Positions 1 through 9,278 of a stretch of 64,000 bases of DNA are shown piece after piece (within the stretch, counting starts at the first letter, position 1; each line of letters starts with the position of its first letter). Location of the stretch: positions 62,001-126,000 of the forward strand of contig NZ_FOKB01000001.1 in assembly GCF_900111895.1 (NCBI RefSeq), in the 5' to 3' direction. The translations under genes and the position numbers were made by a program. Below the pieces are notes generated by a model. The model did not search any database. It saw nothing but the letters and a program-made list of their open reading frames with translations, and was not told where the DNA came from. The DNA comes from Pseudomonas simiae. GTDB lineage: Bacteria; Pseudomonadota; Gammaproteobacteria; Pseudomonadales; Pseudomonadaceae.

Positions 1-1322
1 GGCACTTGCGCGCGGACTTCAGCGGTGCGGTCTTTCAGGGCTTCTTCTTCGATCAGGCGCAGGATCGCCAGGGACAGCGATTCAACGTCACGGATGATGC
101 CGGTGCCGTTGCAACGCGGGCAGACGATGCCGCTGCTCTCGCCCAGGGAAGGACGCAGGCGCTGACGGGACATTTCCAGCAGGCCAAAGCGCGAAATGCG
201 GCCGACCTGTACGCGGGCACGGTCAGCTTCCAGGCATTCGCGGACTTTCTCTTCCACGGCGCGCTGGTTCTTGGCAGGGGTCATGTCGATGAAGTCGATC
301 ACGATCAGGCCGCCGATGTCACGCAGGCGCAGCTGGCGGGCGATTTCTTCAGCCGCTTCCAGGTTGGTCTGCAGGGCGGTTTCTTCGATGTCGCTGCCTT
401 TGGTCGCACGCGCCGAGTTGATGTCGATGGACACCAGGGCTTCGGTCGGGTCGATCACAATGGAGCCACCGGAAGGCAGTTCGACCACGCGCTGGAAGGC
501 GGTCTCGATCTGGCTTTCGATCTGGAAACGGTTGAACAGCGGGACGCTGTCTTCGTACAGCTTGATCTTGCTGGCGTACTGCGGCATGACCTGGCGGATG
601 AAGGTCAGGGCTTCGTCCTGGGCTTCGACGCTGTCGATCAGCACTTCGCCGATGTCCTGGCGCAGGTAATCGCGGATGGCGCGGATGATCACGTTGCTTT
701 CCTGGTAGATCAGGAACGGCGCGGAACGATCCAGGGACGCTTCTTTGATGGCGGTCCACAGTTGCAGCAGGTAGTCGAGGTCCCACTGCATTTCTTCGCT
801 GCTGCGGCCCAGGCCGGCAGTGCGAACGATCAGGCCCATGTCGGCTGGTGCAATCAGGCCGTTCAGCGCTTCACGCAGTTCGTTGCGCTCTTCGCCTTCG
901 ATGCGGCGGGAAATGCCGCCGGCACGTGGGTTGTTCGGCATCAGGACCAGGTAACGGCCGGCCAGGCTGATGAAAGTGGTCAGGGCAGCGCCCTTGTTGC
1001 CACGTTCTTCTTTTTCTACCTGGACAATGACTTCCTGGCCTTCGCTCAGGACGTCCTTGATATTCACGCGGCCTTCAGGGGCTTTCTTGAAGTATTCGCG
1101 GGAGATTTCTTTGAGGGGCAGGAAGCCGTGGCGCTCGGAGCCGAAATCGACAAAGGCAGCCTCAAGGCTTGGTTCGATGCGAGTAATACGGCCTTTATAG
1201 ATGTTGGCCTTCTTTTGCTCGCGTGCACCGGATTCGATGTCCAGGTCGTAGAGGCGTTGGCCATCTACCAGTGCAACACGCAACTCTTCGGGTTGAGTTG
1301 CGTTAATCAGCATTCTTTTCAT
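1..1322 (-). CDS. rne: Ribonuclease E, N-terminal part (cut by window edge)
   Basis: Endoribonuclease that starts mRNA decay, matures rRNA and tRNA, and scaffolds the degradosome. The minus strand reads [18 protein letters not shown] from an ATG at 1322, which is the classic RNase E start. About 440 residues are visible: the S1 domain near residues 35-120, the two catalytic aspartates in VSIDINS and IVIDFIDM, and the zinc-link motif CPRCNGTG near residue 404. The C-terminal scaffold lies outside the window. The gene diverges from rluC, as in E. coli. Its protein inhibitor RraB is encoded at 42640-42981. The long open frame on the opposite strand here is only an antisense shadow. Confidence 0.97.
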   Translation of the reverse strand, partial: MKRMLINATQPEELRVALVDGQRLYDLDIESGAREQKKANIYKGRITRIEPSLEAAFVDFGSERHGFLPLKEISREYFKKAPEGRVNIKDVLSEGQEVIVQVEKEERGNKGAALTTFISLAGRYLVLMPNNPRAGGISRRIEGEERNELREALNGLIAPADMGLIVRTAGLGRSSEEMQWDLDYLLQLWTAIKEASLDRSAPFLIYQESNVIIRAIRDYLRQDIGEVLIDSVEAQDEALTFIRQVMPQYASKIKLYEDSVPLFNRFQIESQIETAFQRVVELPSGGSIVIDPTEALVSIDINSARATKGSDIEETALQTNLEAAEEIARQLRLRDIGGLIVIDFIDMTPAKNQRAVEEKVRECLEADRARVQVGRISRFGLLEMSRQRLRPSLGESSGIVCPRCNGTGIIRDVESLSLAILRLIEEEALKDRTAEVRAQV

Positions 1323-2017
1323 GTTGTACCGTCGGTTTCCGGGCTGCCGGAAACGGCGTTCGGCACACACGACTTCTCACGGTCGGTGTCAGGTGCGTCA
1401 AGAGTGGTTGGCCACTCCAGTGTCCAGCAAAAACCAGCCAATTGGGCCGGTATCGCGACGGACGCGTCCTGCTTGTTAGCGGTGGTGACAAAGGCACCAC
1501 TTCAACAAAAGCTAAGGTCAGGAGGAGGAATCAACCGGCGACTGTGGACGAGATGAAGCGTCTAAATATAAGCCTAGTGCTACACGGTCCGACGGTTGTG
1601 CATCTCCACCCTACACGTATCCCTGATAATTCGGGTGCTGCCGCGCGCAGAATCCGCAGCGGGTTGGCATTTACCGTGTTCTCCAATGGGGAGTCCACGC
1701 TCATGGCTAAACAAGACTAGGTGTGGGCGGTTGCGCTCTCACTCAGCTCTTAACAGGCGTTGTTTCCGAAGTATTCGCCGTGGTCTGGTTCAAGACTGAC
1801 TGCACTTTGTGAACTGGCCGTAAATATCGGCGCGGAACGCGAGTATTCACTCTGCTTTCTGCACTCGCTTCAGGCCTCATGTCACCTGCGCTTGTTACAA
1901 TCTTGAGCCTTCCAGGGTGGCGAAAGCCCCGTAGGACGGCCTCGCGTCCTGATGAATTGCGATGGTCAGGGCCGGCAGTTTGCCGCATGTCCTCTGTCCA
2001 GGCCGCTTTTGGCGGCG
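1323..2017 (-). promoter_or_regulatory. Long 5' leader of rne
   Basis: About 695 nt separate the predicted transcription start (near 2017) from the rne ATG. I find no convincing gene in it on either strand. The transcript would begin almost at once with a GCCGC/GCGGC hairpin (2001-2017). In E. coli the 361-nt rne leader mediates feedback control through cleavage by RNase E. A similar role is an inference from the length and position here. Confidence 0.6.
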
Positions 2018-2023
2018 TTCGCG

Positions 2024-2052
2024 ACTATAGCAGCAATGATTAAGTGCTTCAA
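2024..2052 (-). promoter_or_regulatory. Sigma-70 promoter of rne
   Basis: On the minus strand TTGAAG (2052-2047) is followed after 17 bp by TATAGT (2029-2024). This is a good housekeeping promoter directed at rne. It lies back to back with the rluC promoter. Confidence 0.65.
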
Positions 2053-2081
2053 TTCCATAAAAAATTGTTATCATCGCCGCC
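2047..2081 (+). promoter_or_regulatory. Extended -10 promoter of rluC (possibly leaderless)
   Basis: TGTTATCAT carries an extended -10 (TG at 2066-2067, hexamer TATCAT at 2069-2074) and only a weak -35. A start about 7 nt downstream falls at 2081, next to the ATG at 2082. No Shine-Dalgarno is visible. Confidence 0.5.
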
Positions 2082-3041
2082 ATGACGACTACCGCCCCCC
2101 AGACCCCCAGCGTCCAGCTGCTCGAGGTCTCGCCGGAATATGCCGGCCAACGCATCGACAATTTTCTCCTGGCCAGGCTCAAAGGCGTGCCCAAGACCTT
2201 GATTTACCGCATCTTGCGTAAAGGTGAAGTGCGGGTGAACAAAGGCCGGATCAAGCCCGAGTACAAGTTGCAGGCGGGCGATATCGTCCGTGTGCCGCCG
2301 GTTCGCGTGCCTGAGCGTGATGAGCCCGTGCCATTGGCCCAAGGCTTGTTGCAGCGCCTTGAAGCGTCGATCGTCTTTGAAGACAACAAGCTGATCGTGA
2401 TCAACAAGCCCTGTGGCATTGCGGTTCACGGCGGCAGCGGCCTGAATTTCGGCGTGATCGAAGCCTTTCGTCAGTTGCGTCCGGACGCCAAGGAGCTGGA
2501 GCTGGTCCACCGCCTGGACCGTGACACTTCGGGCCTGCTGATGATTGCCAAGAAGCGCAGCATGTTGCGCCACCTGCACACCGCCCTGCGTGGCGATGGC
2601 GTGGACAAGCGCTACATGGCGCTGGTGCGCGGCAACTGGGCCAGCTCCATCAAGAGCGTCCGCGCGCCGTTGCAGAAGAGCAACCTGCGTTCCGGCGAGC
2701 GCATGGTGGAAGTGGACGAAGAGGGCAAAGAAGCCCTGACCCTGTTCAAGGTGCTGCGCCGCTTCGGTGACTTCGCCACCATGGTCGAGGCCAAGCCGGT
2801 AACCGGCCGTACTCACCAGATTCGCGTGCACACCCTGCATGCGGGCCATTGCATCGCTGGCGATACCAAATACGGTGACGAGGATTTCTCCAAGGAAATC
2901 CGTGACCTGGGCGGCAAGCGCCTGTTCCTGCATGCCTACATGCTCACTGTGCCGCTGCCCGATGGTGGCGAGTTGAAGCTGCAGGCGCCGGTCGATGAGA
3001 TGTGGGCCAAGACCGTGGAGCGTTTGAGTGTCGCACCTTGA
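2082..3041 (+). CDS. rluC: 23S rRNA pseudouridine(955/2504/2580) synthase
   Basis: Converts three uridines of 23S rRNA to pseudouridine. The 319-residue protein has an N-terminal S4 RNA-binding domain (about residues 20-85: [20 protein letters not shown] onward) and the RluA-family catalytic domain. The signature [12 protein letters not shown] contains the catalytic Asp. Its place divergent from rne is conserved. No Shine-Dalgarno precedes the ATG and the predicted transcript start almost coincides with it, so translation may begin on a leaderless mRNA. The stop overlaps the next gene by 14 nt, indicating coupling. Confidence 0.96.
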   Translation: MTTTAPQTPSVQLLEVSPEYAGQRIDNFLLARLKGVPKTLIYRILRKGEVRVNKGRIKPEYKLQAGDIVRVPPVRVPERDEPVPLAQGLLQRLEASIVFEDNKLIVINKPCGIAVHGGSGLNFGVIEAFRQLRPDAKELELVHRLDRDTSGLLMIAKKRSMLRHLHTALRGDGVDKRYMALVRGNWASSIKSVRAPLQKSNLRSGERMVEVDEEGKEALTLFKVLRRFGDFATMVEAKPVTGRTHQIRVHTLHAGHCIAGDTKYGDEDFSKEIRDLGGKRLFLHAYMLTVPLPDGGELKLQAPVDEMWAKTVERLSVAP

Positions 3042-3690
3042 TTACAAACTGCTGATATTCGACTGGGATGGCACCCTGGCCAACTCCATTGGCCGGATAG
3101 TCGAATCGATGCACGCAGCGTCGATTCGCTCGGGCTATGCGCCGTGCACGGATCACGCGGTCAAGGGCATCATTGGTCTGGGCCTGCCTGAGGCGATTCG
3201 CACTTTGTATCCCGAGATCAGCGACGCTGAACTGGTCACCTTTCGCGATCACTACGCCGATCACTACATCGCCCTGGAGGCCACGCCTTCTCCATTGTTC
3301 GACGGTGTGGTGCAGTCCCTGGAGGCGTTCCGCGCCGAGGGTTATCACCTGGCGGTCGCCACCGGCAAGGCGCGTCGCGGGCTGGACCGGGTGCTCAAGG
3401 CTCACGGCTGGGAAGATTATTTCGATATCACCCGCGCCGCCGATGAAACTGCCAGCAAGCCCCACCCTCTGATGTTGGAGCAGATCCTGGCCCATTGCGG
3501 CGTCTCGCCACGCCAGGCGCTGATGGTGGGGGATGCTTCCTTCGACCTGATGATGGCGCGCAATGCGGGCATGGACAGTGTGGCGGTCAGCTATGGCGCC
3601 CAGGCTGCCGAGGCGTTGCAGCAATACGAGCCGCGCCTGACGATTGATCATTTTTCCGAATTGCAGGCCTGGCTCAGCCGGGCCCAATAA
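3028..3690 (+). CDS. HAD-superfamily hydrolase (phosphatase)
   Basis: A 220-residue HAD subfamily IA hydrolase, probably a phosphatase of small phosphorylated metabolites. Motif I is DWDGTLANS near residue 12, motif II is VATGKAR, and motif IV is MVGDASFDL. It starts at GTG 3028 inside the end of rluC (14-nt overlap) with GGAG about 10 nt upstream. It lies in the rluC-sppA operon, as in other Pseudomonas. The substrate cannot be read from sequence; phosphoglycolate-like compounds are one possibility. Confidence 0.88.
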   Translation: MSHLDYKLLIFDWDGTLANSIGRIVESMHAASIRSGYAPCTDHAVKGIIGLGLPEAIRTLYPEISDAELVTFRDHYADHYIALEATPSPLFDGVVQSLEAFRAEGYHLAVATGKARRGLDRVLKAHGWEDYFDITRAADETASKPHPLMLEQILAHCGVSPRQALMVGDASFDLMMARNAGMDSVAVSYGAQAAEALQQYEPRLTIDHFSELQAWLSRAQ

Positions 3691-3711
3691 GTCTTTGTTG
3701 GGGTTGATGGC

Positions 3712-4695
3712 ATGAGTGACGAGTGGAAAGCGCCCGAAAAGGCTGAAAATAGCGATGATAAAAGCTGGAAGCTACTGGAGAAGACCCTCCTGGCCAGCGT
3801 CCAGGAACAGCGTCGTGCACGGCGTTGGGGGATTTTCTTCAAGCTGCTGACGTTTATCTGGCTCATCGCCATGCTGGCGCTGTTCAGCCCGTTGATGGAC
3901 ATGGAAAAAAGCGCTACCAGGGGTGCCAACTACACCGCCCTTATCGAAGTGCGCGGGGTGATTGCCGACAAGGAGCCCGCCAGTGCCGACAATATCGTCA
4001 GCAGCCTGCGTGCCGCGTTTGAAGACCCCAAGGTCAAGGGCGTGATCCTGCGCATCAACAGCCCTGGCGGGAGTCCGGTGCAGTCCGGTTATGTGTATGA
4101 CGAGATTCGTCGCCTGCGTGCTCTGCACCCTGATATCAAGCTGTACGCCGTGATTTCGGACTTGGGTGCTTCGGGGGCCTATTACATCGCCAGTGCCGCT
4201 GACCAGATCTACGCCGACAAGGCCAGCCTGGTGGGTTCCATTGGTGTAACGGCGGCCGGTTATGGCTTTGTCGGCACCATGGAGAAGCTGGGGGTGGAGC
4301 GTCGTACCTACACCTCGGGTGAGCACAAGGCATTTCTCGACCCGTTCCAACCACAAAAGGCAGATGAAACCCAGTTCTGGCAGGGCGTGCTCGACACCAC
4401 CCATCGCCAGTTCATCGCCAGCGTGAAGCAGGGGCGCGGCGACCGCCTGAAGGATAAGGACCACCCCGAGCTGTTCTCCGGTCTGGTGTGGTCGGGCGAG
4501 CAGGCGTTGCCGCTTGGCTTGATCGACGGGCTGGGCAGTGCCAGTTCGGTGGCGCGGGATGTGATTGGCGAGAAGGATTTGGTGGATTTCACGGTTGAGG
4601 AATCGCCGTTTGATCGGTTCTCCAAGAAGCTCGGAGCGAGTGTGGCGGAGAAGCTGGCGCTGTATATGGGCTTCCAGGGTCCGACTCTGCGCTGA
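3712..4695 (+). CDS. sppA: S49-family signal peptide peptidase
   Basis: Inner-membrane serine protease that degrades cleaved signal peptides. This is the short form (327 residues). A cytoplasmic N-terminus is followed by one membrane segment at about residues 42-63 (FKLLTFIWLIAMLALFSP) and then the periplasmic protease domain. The candidate nucleophile is the Ser in DLGASGAYY, and the general-base Lys is in TSGEHKAFLDPF. It is the third gene after rluC and the HAD gene. A perfect REP-pair palindrome follows it. Confidence 0.93.
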   Translation: MSDEWKAPEKAENSDDKSWKLLEKTLLASVQEQRRARRWGIFFKLLTFIWLIAMLALFSPLMDMEKSATRGANYTALIEVRGVIADKEPASADNIVSSLRAAFEDPKVKGVILRINSPGGSPVQSGYVYDEIRRLRALHPDIKLYAVISDLGASGAYYIASAADQIYADKASLVGSIGVTAAGYGFVGTMEKLGVERRTYTSGEHKAFLDPFQPQKADETQFWQGVLDTTHRQFIASVKQGRGDRLKDKDHPELFSGLVWSGEQALPLGLIDGLGSASSVARDVIGEKDLVDFTVEESPFDRFSKKLGASVAEKLALYMGFQGPTLR

Positions 4696-4721
4696 AATCC
4701 TGAGGCTGGCATCGCTCAAAA

Positions 4722-4810
4722 TGTGGGAGCGGGCTTGCTCGCGAATGCGGTGGTTCAATCAGCACATCAGTGACTGATACACCGCATTCGCGAGCAAGCC
4801 CGCTCCCACA
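4722..4810. repeat. REPIN (paired REP), perfect 30-bp arms
   Basis: Two inverted REP copies, 4722-4751 and 4781-4810, are perfect 30-nt complements around a 29-nt loop, with core GGGAGCGGGCTTGCTCGCGAA. It sits between convergent sppA and maf. Such elements are mobilised by RAYT transposases; none is encoded in this window. Confidence 0.92.
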
Positions 4811-4828
4811 ATTGGTTTTGTGGTGGGC

Positions 4829-5407
4829 TTAAGGGATCTGCACGCCTTCGACCAGTAGCATGTCTACTAGGCGGATCAGCGGTAGGCCGATAAGGCTGGT
4901 TGCATCCGGCCCTTCGGTACTCTGGAACAGGCTCACACCCAGCCCCTCAGCCTTGAAGCTGCCCGCGCAGTCGTACGGCTGCTCAATCCGCAGGTAGCGC
5001 TCAACGCGCTCAGCGTCCAGCTCACGCATGTGCACAGTAAAAGGTACGCAGTCCACCTGGCAGTGCCCTGTCTTGCTGTTGAGCAGCGCCAAGCCGGTGA
5101 GGAAGCTGACACGCTTGCCGCTGGCGGCCAACAGTTGTTCGCGCGCGTTCTCGAACGTGTGCGGCTTGCCGATGATCCGGCCGTCGAGCGCAGCCACCTG
5201 GTCGGAGCCGATAATCAAATGCCCGGGATGGCTGGCCGCAAGCGCGCGTGCCTTCTCTTCGGCCAGGCGCTTGACCAGCTCAATGGCGGATTCATTCGCA
5301 CGGTGGCTTTCGTCGATATCCGGCGAGCTGCAGATGAACGGCAGGTGCAGGCGGCTCAGCAATTCCCGGCGATAAACCGAGCTGGATGCGAGTAATAAAG
5401 GCAGCAT
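4829..5407 (-). CDS. maf: Maf-family nucleotide pyrophosphatase (YceF type)
   Basis: Hydrolyses nucleoside triphosphates to monophosphates; the YceF branch prefers 7-methyl-GTP. Starting at the ATG at 5407, the 192-residue protein begins MLPLLLASSSVYRRELLSRL, the standard Maf N-terminus, and has GSDQVAALDG in the active site. GAGGAGA precedes this ATG, so the frame that stays open further upstream is not part of the gene. It diverges from yceD, the same neighbourhood as E. coli yceF. Assignment to the m7GTP branch rests on this synteny. Confidence 0.92.
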   Translation of the reverse strand: MLPLLLASSSVYRRELLSRLHLPFICSSPDIDESHRANESAIELVKRLAEEKARALAASHPGHLIIGSDQVAALDGRIIGKPHTFENAREQLLAASGKRVSFLTGLALLNSKTGHCQVDCVPFTVHMRELDAERVERYLRIEQPYDCAGSFKAEGLGVSLFQSTEGPDATSLIGLPLIRLVDMLLVEGVQIP

Positions 5408-5475
5408 GGGCGTCTCCTCAGGGCAGCCGGGGATTCTAGCGGGGTGACCGGCTGACGCACAGGGCTGAATTTCCT

Positions 5476-5503
5476 TTGACATGGCTGGTTGCATCCCTAT
5501 AAT
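5476..5503 (+). promoter_or_regulatory. Consensus sigma-70 promoter for yceD-rpmF
   Basis: Exact TTGACA (5476-5481), 16-bp spacer and exact TATAAT (5498-5503). The predicted start (about 5510-5511) lies only 2-3 nt before the yceD ATG at 5513, so the mRNA would be essentially leaderless. Confidence 0.8.
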
Positions 5504-5512
5504 GCTGCGCCT

Positions 5513-6043
5513 ATGTTGAATGACCCGATTCCACCTCACGTTGACCCGCGCAAATTGGCTGATCGTGGCACTTCCCTTCAAGGTGAGTTGCTGCTGGCCG
5601 ATTTGGAGAGACTCTGCGACCCGCTTTCCGACACTGTCGGTAGGGTGCAGGCCAAATTCGTTTTTGAACGAGATGAACGTAAGTCTGTGGTAATCCACAG
5701 CTTTATCGACACCGAAGTCAAAATGGTTTGCCAGCGTTGTCTTGAGCTGGTCACCCTGCCGATCCACAGCGAGTGCAGTTATGCTGTGGTGAAGGAGGGT
5801 GCGAATACCCAGTCGTTGCCGAAAGGTTATGACGTGCTGGAACTGGGCGAAGATCCTTTGGATCTGCATGCACTGATCGAGGAGGAGCTTCTGCTCGCCT
5901 TGCCCATTGTGCCTGCTCATCATCCGGAAGAATGCCAGCAGCCGGCGGGCCTCGATGACGAGCCCGAACCGAGCGAGGACGAGGTAACGCGGTCCAACCC
6001 GTTCAGTGTATTGGCGCAGTTAAAGCGTGACCCAAACGTTTAG
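5513..6043 (+). CDS. yceD: YceD, DUF177 large-subunit rRNA accumulation protein
   Basis: Small conserved protein needed for normal 23S rRNA levels in bacteria and chloroplasts. The 176-residue product has the DUF177 pair CQRC (residues ~71-74) and the tail motif NPFSVLAQLKR. The ATG at 5513 matches the family start (MLNDPIPPHVDPRKLADRG); a TTG 24 nt further upstream lies upstream of the -10 box and cannot be in the transcript. It is co-transcribed with rpmF, as in most bacteria. There is no Shine-Dalgarno. Confidence 0.93.
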   Translation: MLNDPIPPHVDPRKLADRGTSLQGELLLADLERLCDPLSDTVGRVQAKFVFERDERKSVVIHSFIDTEVKMVCQRCLELVTLPIHSECSYAVVKEGANTQSLPKGYDVLELGEDPLDLHALIEEELLLALPIVPAHHPEECQQPAGLDDEPEPSEDEVTRSNPFSVLAQLKRDPNV

Positions 6044-6056
6044 GAGTTAATCAATT

Positions 6057-6239
6057 ATGGCTGTTCAGCAGAACAAAAAATCCCGCTCCGCCCGTGACAT
6101 GCGCCGTTCGCACGACGCTCTCGAGGCAAGCACCCTGTCCGTAGAAAAGACCACCGGTGAAGTTCACCTGCGTCACCACGTATCGCCAGAAGGCGTATAC
6201 CGTGGCCGTAAAGTGATCGACAAGGGCGCTGACGAGTAA
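6057..6239 (+). CDS. rpmF: 50S ribosomal protein L32
   Basis: A 60-residue L32 protein, component of the large ribosomal subunit: basic N-terminus ([20 protein letters not shown]) and the usual [14 protein letters not shown] tail. The Gram-negative zinc-free form is seen, with no CxxC pairs. TAGGAG lies just upstream. It sits between yceD and plsX in the canonical order. Confidence 0.97.
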
Positions 6240-6243
6240 TCAC

Positions 6244-7254
6244 TTGTCTGCTCTAGTCATCGCGATAGACGCAATGGGCGGGGACTTCGGTCCCCGCAGC
6301 ATTGTTCAGGCCTGCATTGCCAGCCTGTCCGCTACACCCTCGCTGCACCTGACCCTCGTCGGTCAACCCTCCCTCCTTGAAGAACTGATTGCCAGCCATC
6401 CGGCGGTGGATCGCGCGCGCCTGACGATTACGCCGGCCAGCGAAACCATCACCATGGATGACAAGCCGGCGGCGGCCCTGCGTGGCAAACCCGACTCTTC
6501 GATGCGGGTGGCGCTTGAGCTGCTGCGTGATGGCAAGGTGCAAGCCTGTGTCAGTGCCGGCAATACCGGGGCTCTGATGGCGCTGTCGCGCTTTGTGCTG
6601 AAAACGTTGCCCGGCATTGATCGGCCGGCCATGGTGGCGGCGATTCCGACGCAGAAGGGCTATTGTCAACTGCTGGACCTGGGCGCGAATGTCGATTGCA
6701 GTGCCGAGCACCTGTTCCAGTTCGCCGTGATGGGCTCGGTGGCCGCCGAAGCGCTTGGCGTGGCCCGCCCACGGGTGGCCTTGCTGAATATCGGTACCGA
6801 AGACATCAAGGGCAATCAGCAGGTCAAGCTCGCCGCTACGTTGTTGCAGGGTGCGCGCGGCTTGAACTACATCGGCTTTGTCGAGGGTGACGGCTTGTAT
6901 CGCGGTGAGGCGGATGTGGTGGTGTGCGACGGTTTTGTCGGCAATATCCTGCTCAAATCCAGCGAAGGCCTGGCGACCATGATCGCCACGCGCATCGAGG
7001 CGTTGTTCAAGCAGAACCTCGCGTCGCGCCTGGTCGGCGCCCTGGCGCTGCCGTTGATGCGCCGCCTGCAGGCCGACCTGGCGCCAGCGCGGCATAATGG
7101 TGCGAGTTTTCTGGGCTTGCAGGGCATTGTGGTGAAGAGCCATGGTTCTGCGGGCGTTGAAGGCTTTCAAAGCGCGATTGCGCGGGCCCTGATCGAGATC
7201 CAGGAAAACCTGCCGCAACGCTTGCACGGCCGTCTTGAGGACCTGTTGCCTTAG
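6244..7254 (+). CDS. plsX: Phosphate acyltransferase PlsX
   Basis: Makes acyl-phosphate from acyl-ACP for phospholipid synthesis, at the inner face of the membrane. 336 residues, beginning [19 protein letters not shown]; the AMGGDFGP motif is diagnostic. The start is TTG at 6244, four bases after the rpmF stop, with no strong Shine-Dalgarno, which suggests coupling to rpmF. It precedes fabD, so phospholipid and fatty-acid synthesis genes are co-expressed. Confidence 0.95.
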   Translation: MSALVIAIDAMGGDFGPRSIVQACIASLSATPSLHLTLVGQPSLLEELIASHPAVDRARLTITPASETITMDDKPAAALRGKPDSSMRVALELLRDGKVQACVSAGNTGALMALSRFVLKTLPGIDRPAMVAAIPTQKGYCQLLDLGANVDCSAEHLFQFAVMGSVAAEALGVARPRVALLNIGTEDIKGNQQVKLAATLLQGARGLNYIGFVEGDGLYRGEADVVVCDGFVGNILLKSSEGLATMIATRIEALFKQNLASRLVGALALPLMRRLQADLAPARHNGASFLGLQGIVVKSHGSAGVEGFQSAIARALIEIQENLPQRLHGRLEDLLP

Positions 7255-7380
7255 GCGAATCGGCTCGGGAGTGCTTAAATGTGACCGGCCAGTTCAATTG
7301 ACCATCCAATCTGTCAGTTTCGTGCACTCCCACCGTAGGCGTGCGCATTTTTGACGACCAGATCATTAGGGGCTTGTTAC

Positions 7381-8319
7381 ATGTCTACATCCCTCGCATT
7401 CGTCTTTCCAGGGCAGGGTTCGCAGTCCCTCGGCATGTTGGCCGAGCTGGGCGCGCAATACCCGCTGATCCTGGACACCTTTAAAGAAGCGTCCGACGCC
7501 CTGGGGTACGACCTGTGGGCACTGACCCAGCAAGGGCCGGAAGAGCAGCTCAATCAAACCGATAAAACCCAGCCGGCCATCCTGACCGCTTCGATCGCCC
7601 TGTGGCGTTTGTGGCTGGCGGAAGGCGGCGCGCGTCCGGCATTTGTCGCGGGTCACAGCCTGGGCGAATACAGCGCCTTGGTGGCAGCGGGCAGCCTGAC
7701 CCTCGGTGAGGCGGTCAAGCTGGTCGAGCGCCGTGGCCAACTGATGCAAGAAGCCGTTCCGGCCGGGCAGGGCGGTATGGCCGCTATCCTGGGCCTGGAC
7801 GATGCCGTGGTGATCGAAGCCTGTGCCGAAGCGGCCCAGGGCGAAGTGGTCAGCGCCGTGAACTTCAACTCCCCTGGCCAGGTGGTCATCGCCGGTGCCA
7901 AGGCGGCGGTCGAGCGTGCCATCGAAGGCTGCAAGGCCCGTGGCGCCAAGCGTGCCCTGCCGTTGCCGGTGAGCGTGCCGTCGCACTGTGAGCTGATGCG
8001 CCCGGCAGCCGAGCGTTTTGCCGAGTCCATCGCCGCCATCAACTGGCAGGCACCGCAGATCCCGTTGGTGCAGAACGTCAGTGCAGCCGTGGCTGCCGAC
8101 CTCGACACTCTCAAGCGCGACCTGCTGGAGCAACTCTACAAGCCCGTACGTTGGGTTGAATCGGTCCAGACCCTGGCGGCCAATGGCGCCACCGAGCTGG
8201 TCGAGTGCGGTCCGGGCAAAGTCCTGGCCGGCCTGAACAAGCGGTGCGCCGACGGCGTGTCGACTGCCAACCTCAATACCCCGGATGCCTTCGCTGCCGC
8301 TCGCGCGGCACTGGCCTAA
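7381..8319 (+). CDS. fabD: Malonyl-CoA:ACP transacylase
   Basis: Transfers malonyl from CoA to ACP, supplying chain-extension units. 312 residues. The nucleophile Ser is in GHSLGEYSA (about residue 93), with the FPGQGSQ N-terminal motif. The ATG at 7381 follows AGGGG; an upstream in-frame ATG lacks this and adds an atypical 10-residue extension. A 126-bp gap separates it from plsX, enough for an internal promoter. Confidence 0.96.
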   Translation: MSTSLAFVFPGQGSQSLGMLAELGAQYPLILDTFKEASDALGYDLWALTQQGPEEQLNQTDKTQPAILTASIALWRLWLAEGGARPAFVAGHSLGEYSALVAAGSLTLGEAVKLVERRGQLMQEAVPAGQGGMAAILGLDDAVVIEACAEAAQGEVVSAVNFNSPGQVVIAGAKAAVERAIEGCKARGAKRALPLPVSVPSHCELMRPAAERFAESIAAINWQAPQIPLVQNVSAAVAADLDTLKRDLLEQLYKPVRWVESVQTLAANGATELVECGPGKVLAGLNKRCADGVSTANLNTPDAFAAARAALA

Positions 8320-8343
8320 TCCCCGAACTAAGGAGAAGCCTGC

Positions 8344-9087
8344 ATGAGTCTGCAAGGTAAAGTTGCACTGGTTACCGGCGCAAGCCGTGGCATTGGCCAG
8401 GCGATCGCCCTGGAACTGGGCCGTCAGGGCGCCGTTGTGATCGGCACCGCTACGTCCGCTTCGGGTGCCGAGCGTATCGCCGCGACCCTGAAGGAAAACG
8501 GCGTGCAAGGTACCGGCCTTGAGCTGAACGTGACCAGTGATGAGTCCGTGGCTGCCGTACTGGCCGAGATCACCGCACAGTTCGGTGCGCCGGCGATTCT
8601 GGTGAACAACGCCGGTATCACCCGCGACAACCTGATGATGCGCATGAAAGACGACGAGTGGTACGACGTGGTCGACACCAACTTGAACAGTCTGTTTCGC
8701 CTGTCCAAGGGCGTTTTGCGCGGCATGACCAAGGCGCGTTGGGGTCGAATTATCAATATTGGCTCCGTAGTGGGTGCCATGGGCAACGCAGGCCAAGTAA
8801 ACTACGCCTCTGCCAAAGCCGGTCTGGAAGGTTTCAGCCGTGCATTGGCACGTGAAGTCGGCTCGCGGTCGATTACGGTCAACTCGGTGGCCCCAGGGTT
8901 CATCGACACCGATATGACCCGCGAACTGCCGGAAGCACAGCGTGAAGCCTTGCTGACGCAGATTCCGCTGGGCCGTTTGGGCCAGGCTCAAGAGATCGCG
9001 AATGTGGTCACTTTCCTGGCATCCGACGGTGCGGCATACGTGACTGGGGCTACAATCCCGGTGAACGGCGGGATGTACATGAGTTAA
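8344..9087 (+). CDS. fabG: 3-oxoacyl-ACP reductase
   Basis: NADPH-dependent reduction of 3-ketoacyl-ACP in fatty-acid elongation. A 247-residue classical SDR: cofactor motif GASRGIG (about residues 13-19), NNAG, and catalytic YASAK (about residues 151-155). AAGGAG lies upstream of the ATG. Located between fabD and acpP. Confidence 0.97.
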   Translation: MSLQGKVALVTGASRGIGQAIALELGRQGAVVIGTATSASGAERIAATLKENGVQGTGLELNVTSDESVAAVLAEITAQFGAPAILVNNAGITRDNLMMRMKDDEWYDVVDTNLNSLFRLSKGVLRGMTKARWGRIINIGSVVGAMGNAGQVNYASAKAGLEGFSRALAREVGSRSITVNSVAPGFIDTDMTRELPEAQREALLTQIPLGRLGQAQEIANVVTFLASDGAAYVTGATIPVNGGMYMS

Positions 9088-9162
9088 ATTGTGACGGATC
9101 GCTTCAAAAAAATGTCATACGAGCTGTCTAAAATCCGTTATAAAGCTGCAACTTAATTTATA

Positions 9163-9278
9163 GGCAGGTGGCCGACCGGGTACAGGGTGAAGCTTTCAGT
9201 TGAAAAGCTGAAATGGCTTTCTATACACTTACCCACTGGCCAGCTGCCTGAATTTGTCCATTAGGAGTTAAACAAGGT
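9163..9278 (+). promoter_or_regulatory. Structured acpP leader with predicted RgsA pairing site
   Basis: TATAAA at 9139-9144 is a plausible -10 for an acpP promoter. The leader can close through GGCAGGTGGCC (9163-9173) and GGCCAGCTGCC (9238-9248), with inner TTTCAG/CTGAAA hairpins. The ribosome-binding segment 9258-9277 is complementary, with one mismatch, to the putative RgsA RNA encoded at 15390-15409. Confidence 0.55.

Noticed and set aside
6..1556. Long plus-strand open frame of 516 codons
   Set aside because: It lies antisense to rne, whose protein is unmistakable; the plus-strand product has the low-complexity look of a GC-rich shadow.
5030..5395. Plus-strand open frames opposite maf
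   Set aside because: maf has a good start with Shine-Dalgarno and a clear family match; the opposite frames have neither.
7366..8991. 541-codon minus-strand open frame across fabD and fabG
   Set aside because: Shadow of two certain genes on the plus strand; no ribosome-binding site or recognisable domain.
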